Part shown: in pieces, positions 43,752 to 52,100 of the stretch
Layout of the letters: every line of letters begins with the position of its first letter
Numbering within the stretch: the first letter of the stretch is position 1
NCBI GenBank assembly: GCA_004431415.1
Contig: QPMI01000194.1
Coordinates: 62,001 to 126,000, forward strand
From: Cyanophora paradoxa
Lineage: Eukaryota > Glaucocystophyceae > Cyanophorales > Cyanophoraceae
Direction of reading: 5' to 3'
DNA: 64,000 nt
Position numbers and translations under genes: made by a program
The notes under the pieces: model-generated
What the model was told of the DNA's origin: nothing
Seen by the model: only the letters and a program-made list of their open reading frames with translations
Database searches by the model: none

Positions 43752-45920
43752 TCAGCCCGGGTTGTTGCACTTGGAGCCCATGCTGAAGTCGACGTGGGAC
43801 CAGGCGACGGCGACAAGGCCACCGAGCGCCGCCAGCCCCGCAAAGTAGAAAAGGTCTGTGGTGGGTCAGGCGGGCCGCGGCACGAGGGCGGCGCCGCACT
43901 GCCGGGGGGCCCGAGGGAGGCGGCCGCCGCATAGGAGGCCATGAGGGCGAGGTTGACGCCGGCGGAGGCTGCGGCACGTCAGGAGGGCGGGGGGGGGGGG
44001 GGGGGGGGAGGGGGCAGGCGTGCCGATGCCAAAGGCGGAGCCGACGTGCTCAGGGGGCACTAGGATTGGCAGCGAGGGCCAGAGCGCCGCCGGCACGAGG
44101 GCGAAGCAGGCGCCGATGAGGCAGTAGAAGGGCAACGGGCTGCAGCGCGCAGCGTAAATCGCCAGGAAGGCTGGCACGAGTGCCAGCGTCCCCGCCGCCA
44201 CTGCCACGTGTCAGGAGGGTACAGGCAGCACGGGGCGGGCGGACCGAGGTCGGCGCGGCGGCCAATGCGATCGACGAGCATCCCGAGCGGGGGCGAGAGG
44301 AGCAGCGAGGAGAGGGCCACGACGCTCGTCAGCTCGTCCGCGTGCTCCAGGTCCAGCCCGTACCGCAGCTGCAGCAGCTTCCTGTGTGGAGTCAGCGGGG
44401 AGCGGCGGGCGGGGCGCGGGCCGATGTGCACCCTGAAAAGGCCTGGAAGGGGAAGACCGTCCCCTGCGGCGGTGTCAGGGCAATTGAAGGGCGCGGGGCG
44501 GGCGGGGCACATAGTAGGCGGCGGCGGCGGCAGTGACGAGCCAGAAGCCAAGTGGGAGGCTGCGGACGGCGGCGAGGGGGCCCGCGTGGCCGCCAGCGGG
44601 GTTCGGCACGGTCTGGGCGGCGAAGTCGGAGGGGGCAGGGTCGGGCCGCCAGAGGTGCTTGTCGACGAGCACGTAGCCGACGGCTGAGACAAGGGAGAGG
44701 GCGCACATGCCGGCCGCTGCGGGCGGTCGGCGGCGGCGACAGGGCGGGCGGGGCGCGGACCAAGCCAGAGGCTGGCGACGTAGGTCTTAAAGCGGTGCAG
44801 CAGGTACGCCGTCGCCCGGTACGCCAGGAACGTCCCCTGCACGGGGGTTCAGAACGACGGGGGGCGGCACTGCGGAAGTGGGCACACGCACGAGGCGGCC
44901 GGCGCTCGTGCCGAGGCCCTGCACGGAGTCAGCGGGGCGGCAGGGCGGGGCGAGGCGGGGCGGGGCGGGGCGGGGCGGGGCGGGGCAGGCCATGGCGAGG
45001 CCCATCTCGGAGCGGTGCGCCGCGAACCAGCTCGCGATGATGCTGTTCTGCGCCACTGCGCTGGCGTCACGCGCGCGCGGCGCGGCGGGCGTCGGGCGCA
45101 CCGAAGAGCGACTCGGCGCCGGTGCCTGCGGGGCATTGGCCTCAAGCGAGAAGGGGGCCCGGGGCGCGGGCCGCACCGAAGACGAAGCGGCCGAGGAGCA
45201 TAAGCGGGTAGGAGCGGGCGTGCGTCGCAAGCACGACCAGGCCCTACCGTTCGTGAGCCGCGCGGCGCCGGTGGGCGGGCGGGCGACGCACGGAGCCGAG
45301 AGCGACAAGGGCGGCGAAGAGGAGCGTGCCGGCCCGCACGCCGATGGCGTCGAGGAGGAGGCCGCCCGCAAAGACGAGCGGCACGTTCGGCAGCGAGTAG
45401 ACCGAGAAGAGGTATGAAAACTGCACGTCCGACACGCCCAGATCCCGCTGCAGGTCCGTCTGCACCGATCCCACGCTGCCCCGCGTCAGAGCGGAGGGAT
45501 TCGGCTCCTTCGCGCCGCGGCAGACCTGTCGTACGCGTTGTAGGGGCCCATGACAAGAATGCACGAGAGCAGCAGCTGCGTCCGGCGTGAGCGCGTGCCG
45601 CAGCGCTCGCGGGCATGCAGCGCACGATCGCATCTGCGAGCGGCATGCGCGGGGTCGGTGATCGGTGCCGTGCGGAGTGCGGGCGACGCACATCGCTTGA
45701 TCGGAGCCGTCGCCGCGAACCGTTTCGCGAGGCCTGCTGGAGCGTGACTATGGCGCAACGGCTCGTTGGGAGCGGCGTACACGGGAGGGAGTTGCGAGCG
45801 CTCTGCAGCCACGCGGTGACGCTGCCGAGCGGGCCGAGCCCTGCGGACAGGCCGACGTGTGAAAGGCGGCGGAGAGAGGCGAGGGCGGGCGACGCGCCAG
45901 GACGAGGCGTCCACGAGTCG
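43752..45920 (-). CDS. Major facilitator superfamily transporter, MFSD1-like
   Basis: The spliced product has the features of the MFSD1 branch of the major facilitator superfamily, lysosomal or endomembrane transporters. In order: CILVMGPYNAYD; TDLQRDLGVSDVQFSYLF with SVYSLPNVPLVFAGGLLLDA and IGVR; AQNSIIASWFAAHRSEMGLA; QGLGTSAGRLVRVPTSAVPP; GTFLAYRATAYLLHRFKTYV; ALSLVSAVGYVLVDKHLW; LPLGFWLVTAAAAAYYV; LSSLLLSPPLGMLVDRIGRR; ALWPSLPILVPPEHVGSAFG; and a last exon AGLAALGGLVAVAWSHVDFS ending at the TGA at 43752. The DxxG-R loop after helix 2 and VDRIGRR after helix 8 are standard. Introns are short and several are almost pure GGGCG or G runs (for example 43989-44010 and 44940-44990). The N-terminal exon and start are not resolved. 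Confidence 0.8.
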
Positions 45921-46899
45921 CCCTCCGGCAGCGGCGGGGGGCTGGCCATCATCCTAGGCTGCAACGCGCCGAATTTGACGTCGAACGCCGCCGGACAGAG
46001 CGCCTGACGCGCGCCTCCGAACCAGCAGCGGCGCAGGACGGGCCGAGACCGCGGCTGGCAGAGCGCGCGCAGTGCGAGCTCGGCCTCGCGGCGGCGTTCG
46101 GCCCATCTACACCGGGCTAATGCTATACGGGATTCGCCGGCGGGGCTGCAGTGCTGGCGAAGTTCATACGCCAGCGCCGGGACCGCGGGGGCGAAGGCGA
46201 ATGCTGCGAGCTCAACTAGCATCTCACCTGTCTCTGATCAGTGCGACGATGTCTTTCGGCGCCTGGACCGGTATGGGTCAGGCTGTACCCCCCTCCTGGC
46301 TGTACGGCTGCGGCTGGCCGCCGGCTCGGGACCCCCCCCTCCTGACTGGGCGCGGGACTAGTACTCGGGGCCGATGGCCGGGGCTCGTGGTTGTCGTCGT
46401 CGTGAAACCTAGAGTGGGGTTTCGGGGCAGCCGGGAGGCGTGCAGGTGGCCCTAATTATATAATTATATATATATTTTAAAGATCCCCGGCTTGCCAGGC
46501 TGGGCCCCAGCTGCAGGGGAGCCTCGGAGGGTACATGTTCACTGAGTCACAAGAAGGCATGCATGCGCAGCTGATCGACATATCGCCGAGTCGAGTGTGT
46601 AAAAGCTGGCTGCGAAGATGCTGTGCACGTGACCCTAGTGCTCACGAGATGCTTTATACCGATCATGATCATCAGATGGTCCGCATCCATGATGCCAGGC
46701 CAGGCCCATTCATCCATGATGGCATATGCATTGGCACTGTACATGTAAGACTGCAGCTGGACAGACAAGCTAGAAGTAAAACGAGGACAGTGCCCACGGG
46801 AGGCCTATTTATGCAGAGATCACACTAAGAGATGCCCTGATCCTTCCAAAACTCTAGGCCTGTCCACTTCCATGCCGCAATGATGCAAAGGCCTTCTGT
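45921..46899. other. Intergenic, no supported gene
   Basis: The frame MSFGAWTGMGQ at 46250 is too short to support a gene. An AT-rich run (ATTATATAATTATATATATA) lies at about 46454-46475. TGATCATGATCATCA-type palindromic words occur near 46660. Confidence 0.4.
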
Positions 46900-47640
46900 G
46901 CAAACGCTCCTTCGTTCAACGGTTTGCGTGACCTGTATCTTTTTCGAATTCAAGGGCTGGGCTGAGGAGGCCCTCAGACTAGAAAGTCTCATTGGTAGGA
47001 CCCGCCGACAGCCTTTCGAGTTCAGGCAGCAGGGCCAGCTGGTCCCAGCTGGTTCCAGCTGTCCAGTCTCGTCTGATACAGGTTCACCTCCGCCCTCTCC
47101 TCAAGTTATCATCTATGTGGATGACACTGAGCTTGCCCCTGTTATGCTGCCGATCTCTCCTATCCGAATCGACGCTGTTGATGTTGAGCCCGACTTTGCG
47201 AGTCATGCTGTCATTGCTTCCCTAGCTCCTCCCTCTTCTGCCCCTCTGCCTTCTTCTGCGCCTATGATGCCCATGCATACTGATCCTCTTTCTCCTTCTA
47301 GATGATCTATTGTCCCGCCTAAGCGTCGTCGCGTGTCTTCTCCAGACCCTGGTGCTCTTGATCATGGTGATAACTTTACTGGTGTCCTACCTCAGGTTTC
47401 TTTCAAACGTTTGCGGCCCTTACTTCCTGCAATTCTCTCCTCTGCTGCCCCTATGGATCTCGCTGATGACCCAGGTTCCCCAATGGTGCTTATCTCTGAC
47501 GAAGAGACTGATGACATGACTGATGGCTGAAGGTTTCACACGTGAGATCGTGACCAGGACTCCCCCAGGCCGGCATTAGGAAGAGGCCCGCATTGGGATG
47601 TCTGTGGTTGCTTTCCGTGTCTGCGTGTATGAGCGCCGGA
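46900..47640 (+). mobile_element. R-family element fragment, copy 3
   Basis: The plus-strand frame reads PSPQVIIYVDDTELAP, VEPDFASHAVIASLAPP, MMPMHTDPLSPSR and then a TGA. It resumes in another frame with SIVPPKRRRVSSPDPGALDH, PQVSFKRLRPLLPAIL and DDPGSPMVLISDEETDDMTD. It matches copy 1 (10885-11640) in the opposite orientation, including flanking non-coding sequence. The internal stop makes this copy broken unless a junction removes it. The conserved basic and acidic stretches suggest a nuclear protein; no family recognised. Confidence 0.6.
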
Positions 47641-47809
47641 CCGCCGGGGCATACACGGTAGACCGTAAGGCGTTTGCGCCGCCACTACCCTTGTCTGGTT
47701 GGTTCACTGTCGATTGTGCTTCGGGCCTTCGGGTCCTTCGCCTTTCGTCAAAACCGCACAACCGGCTTGGGCGTGTCTTATACATACTCTTCTTCTTCCA
47801 ACTCGATCG

Positions 47810-47965
47810 ATCGCCCCGCGGGGCGCCGACAGCGCTACAACCTAAAACCTGGTGCCGGGGCAATCGACGGGGGGGCCATGGGGGCGGCATGGCGGCGGGC
47901 GGGGCCGTCGAAGGCACCGGCGTGGCGGCCGTGGCAGCGGCGGGGGGGGAGGGCCCGGCAGGGAG
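47810..47965. repeat. Dispersed repeat B, copy 2 (inverted)
   Basis: Reverse complement of the segment at 6810-6965, sharing GGTGCCGGGGCAATCGACGG and CCCCGCGGGGCG. It lies directly after R copy 3. Confidence 0.6.
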
Positions 47966-48074
47966 GGTGTTGCCAGCATAGTTTAGCTGGGGACTGGTAT
48001 CATTGGGGTACAGGTACAGACTGGGGGTACAGGTCTACAGGGACTTGGAATAATGGCAGTATATGCTCACTGCA

Positions 48075-48390
48075 ATATGATACGACTTCACAAGCGCACG
48101 TCCTCGTGCGCTCAAGAGAGAGAAAAATATGTATAGTGAAGGGGGGGATTGGATCGTCACAACTACGTGGACTCAAGCCGGGGTCCATGATACGACTTCA
48201 CAGGATGCGAGTCCGGTGGGGTCGAGTGAACGAAAAATCCTCCCGGGACGCAAGCCGGGGGTCCATGATACGACTTCACAAGACGATAGGCTAGTGGAGT
48301 CGAGGGAAAGTGAGGTCCCAACCTCAAGTCAGAGCGCTTATCTAGCCTACGCGCTCACCGACCGGGCGGCCTCCGAGATAAATGGGCATA
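48075..48390. repeat. Tandem repeat with core TGATACGACTTCACA
   Basis: The word TGATACGACTTCACA occurs at about 48079, 48189 and 48267. The last two are preceded by GGGGTCCA/GGGGGTCCA and followed by related GACTCAAGCCGG/ACGCAAGCCGGGG-type text. Unit spacing is about 78-110 bp. It may be part of, or adjacent to, the 3' LTR of the retroelement; on the minus strand the core reads TGTGAAGTCGTATCA, which has TG..CA ends. Confidence 0.5.
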
Positions 48391-48394
48391 CCAA

Positions 48395-49108
48395 CTAGTA
48401 GATACACACTAAAATCAGCCAACAAGCCCGAGCTGCCCAAGCCGGGTTCCAAAAGACGAATCCATGAAAAGGGAAGACGTGCGGACTGCCGCCTGCGAGT
48501 GTACGTGGGAAGGCCGCCCGGGGGCCTGACGTGTACTCGCAGGGGTCGCTAGCGGCTCGAGGAAAAACCGGGCGAAAAAACCTCGGCCGCGCCGCCATAA
48601 TAGCCTGCCCTGAGGGCTCTCCGGTCCACGCTCGCAGCGTCGCCCCGATGGCGCGCCGCCGTGCCCGGAGGGCCCTCCGCGTGCGCCCGCCACGTACGCC
48701 CGTCCGCCGTACTCGCCGAGGGTCTGACGCGCGTCGCGTGTGAGTGCGCTGCACGCGTGCGCGAAAGGGGCGTCCCCCTGAAAGAAAACGGAAAGAGTTG
48801 CGGCAGCACGCATTGCGCGTTCTAAGGAAACGGTAGCGGCGCTATCGCAGCGGAGCTTCGCGCGTCGCAACGACCTAATCCTATGCCGTTCGATCGCTAG
48901 CGAGCCTTTCGAGGCGGTGCCGCTGCGTGGGACTTCGGCCCTCTTCTCGGATATCGTCCGAAACGCGTGGGCCACGTGGCACGACACGGTCGGGAAGCCC
49001 GAGATTGGAGGGGCCTTAGGCGCGCCGTTCCCAAGGGCTATCGATTGCGAGGGTCGCGTACCCATCTCGACAATAATCCTCATGTGCCGTAGGGAGCGCC
49101 TCACGCGC
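48395..49108 (-). other. 3' untranslated region and putative 3' LTR zone of the retroelement
   Basis: The pol stop is at 49109, and the 3' LTR should follow on the minus strand, but the partner 5' LTR lies outside the window so its limits cannot be set. A purine-rich stretch on the minus strand (GAGAAGAGGG, about 48938-48947) is a possible polypurine tract. Open frames here are shadows. Confidence 0.35.
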
Positions 49109-52100
49109 TTAAGCGTCCGGCGCCACCTCCGGGGGCGCCCCCGGAGGTGCCGGCGGTTGCTCTGGCCGCGGCGGACGTCCCTGCCGTCGTTTCCGTGCAA
49201 CGTTTGCCGGTCTGTCACGGTAAGGGATCATCAAGTCGATGTGGACGATCAGCTCTTTCGTCCTTCTGTGCCGCTCTGACTCCGTCGTCGCCTTTACGGC
49301 ATACAGGTGCCCGTCTGAGAGCTCCCGTAAGACAACGAAGGGGCCGGTCCATCCGTTGTGGATGCCGCGTTTGAGGCCCTCGAACCAGCAGAGAACCTTC
49401 TCCCCCTTCCTGAACGAGCGCCGCAGCGGTTTGCCGCCATGGGCGCGCAGCAGCCGCTTGTTGTAGCGCTTGCGGTGCTCGGCTACTGCTGCCGCTCGAC
49501 TCTCAGCCGCCCGTGCGAGCCCCGCCAAGCGGTCGTTTAGTAACGTCGGGTCCGTTGGCCGTTGCCGTTCGTCGGGGTCGAAGCGCAGGTCGCCGGGGAG
49601 CGTGAGGTCGCGTCCAAAGTGAAGCACCGCGGGCGGGAAGCCCGTGGCTGCGTGGATGCCCGTGCGCATCGCGAGGAGAGCCTGGTGTACAAACTCCGTC
49701 CAGTGCCGGTTCGACTTGCCAGCCGCTTTGCAGAGCCCGTACACCAGTCGCTTGAACGTCTGTCCCAGGCGCTCGGCGCCGCCATTCGTGGACTGATGGA
49801 ACGCCGCTGCGCGAATGATGCGCGTGCCCTTGCTCTTCCAGAAGTTGTACCACTCCGACTGGATCAGCTGTGAGCCGTTGTCGATGAGGTAGCGCTGGAC
49901 GACGCCGTGGTCGGCGAGCGCCTGTTCCGCGCAGCGACGCAGCGTCGACGCCTTCATGTCCGGGATCGGCTTCCCGTCGGGGTACTTGGAGTAAGCGTCG
50001 ACGCTGACGAAGGCGCCGACCATACCGTCCACCGACAGGTCCAAGTACATGATGTCGGCTTGGTGCAGGTCGCCTGGGAAGTACGCCTCGAAGATCTTGC
50101 AGAGAACCTTTGGCCGCCGCCGCGCCTTCGCTCGTTGGCAGTGAGGGCACGACCGCACGTAGCGGTGTACCGACGACGTCATGCCATCCCACCAGAAGCG
50201 GCTGAAGATGCGCCTCGCGACGATGTCCGCACCGCGGTGGGCCCAGTCGTCGTGGTACGCGGAGAGGATCATCTCCCGCAGCGTTTCCGGCACCACAACC
50301 AGGGAGCGCATGTCAGCCAGAGGCGGGAGGCGTCGAACGACCCCGTCCGCAATCTCGTAGCTGTCCATCATGTCGGCGTACGCCTCCTTAGCGCGCAGGC
50401 ACCACTTGCACGTGATCTGGTCCTCGGGGATTTCCAACTTGCGGTGATCGCGACAGCGGGCCGTGTTAACGCCGTTGTTGATGAACTCCCGGACCTGCTT
50501 GCACCACGGGTCGTTGTGCTGCTCCAGGACCATCGCCGTCGCGTCGGACATGAACCGCTTGAGCTTGTCAGGAGGGGGGGGATCAACGATCCTGCGGTGG
50601 CCCTCCGCCCAGACGTCCCGCACTTCGCCCTCGACGATAACGTCCAGCGGTCTGACCCGGTCGCCTGCGGGTCCCTGCAGAGGTGCTACGAAGCCGCTTG
50701 GTACCCGCTCGACCGTCTCGTCGTCATCGCTGCGTTCGCCTCCGTTGTCCGACTTCGGCTCCTCGCGCTGCTGCCCTCCTCCCCTCTGTGATGCCCCTGA
50801 CGAGCCGGCGTCCCCGGCGGCATCCCCTACTCCGTTGGCGTTCTCCTCTCCGGCGGCGTCGGGAATGGACGGAGGCGCGACCGAATACCGTCCCTGACGG
50901 GATTTCCAACCCCGCAGCTGGCGGCGGCGGAGCTGCGCCTCGTTGTACAGGCGACGGTGCTCCTCCATCGCCGGCTCCCCCTCGAAATCCTTGAGGCCCG
51001 CAAGGAACTTCTTGAGGAACCGGCGCTGGCGGCGCTTGTAGTGCTTCGAGCGGGGCCTCCCGTCCGGTCGAAAGACTTGCGGCGTCAGGTTCGGGTGCGC
51101 AGCGTTGAACTGGAGCGGCGCGTGGGGCGGCCCGTCCGCGAGATGTTCCTGGTCGGCGCCTGACAGAGGCGCAGGGTCCGCGAGGCGGCGTGCAGCCTCC
51201 TCGCTGACCCGTTCCGCCTGCTCCGCCAGTGCGTTGAGGCCCGTCTCCGCGGACGATGGCGGGTGCTGAGCCCGTCGCGGATACCGTGCACGGCCGCTGG
51301 TCGCGGCGGCATTGTCGGGGTGCTGCCATGCGGGGCCGAGGTCGGATTCCAGGTTCTGAAGGGCGCGCCGCCGCCGTCCAGGTGGTTGGGCCATCGGCGC
51401 CGGGTCCGCCTCATCTACGCCGGGCGAGGCGGCGCGCAGCTCCGAGGGTGGTGCTGCTGTCGCCGGCGGTGCCTCCACCGGCACCGGCGGTCCCCCATCC
51501 TCCGCCACGGCCGTCGTCGGCGCCGAGGTGGCTGGCTTGTCACCAGGCGGGCCGTCGGGGAACGTCCGGGCCAACCATTCGTCGACGTCCACTGCACTCG
51601 GAGCTGCTGTCGAGGTCGCTTGAGAGGATCGCGTGCGGTACATGCCCGAGCTGATCATCCGGTCGGCAATCTCGAAGCTACGGTCGAGCGCTGTCTGCGG
51701 CCGCCTCGGCGCCGGGGCCGCCGGGGCTTCTTGCGGGTCCCGTCGGCCCCCTTGCGCTGCGCTCCGCCAGGCTGGCCCGAGGGCGGAGTCGAGGTTGCGC
51801 AGCTCCCGCGGCGCTCTCCCCGTGCGTGCCTCCTTCTGCTGAACCCGCCGGATGCGGCGGCGCTCCTTCTCGGCCCGCAGCACGCGCGCCGCCTCGATCG
51901 CCGTTCTTGCGACGCTCGCCATCTCCCGCGCCGGGTCTTCGCGGGGGAGCTGGACGAAGTACATCCGAGGGCTCGTCCGGGTCCCCAGGGACCGGCACCG
52001 CGAAGCCCGGGCGCCGGGCGCGGCGCCTGGCGCGTCTTCGGAGCCGTCGGCCGCGCCGTTGTAGACGGGGTGGTTCAGCGGGGCGCGCGACATTGCATCT

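Noticed and set aside
48415-49218. 267-residue minus-strand frame beyond the pol stop
   Set aside because: Arg-rich, no motif, in the expected untranslated/LTR zone of the retroelement and partly overlapping pol in another frame.
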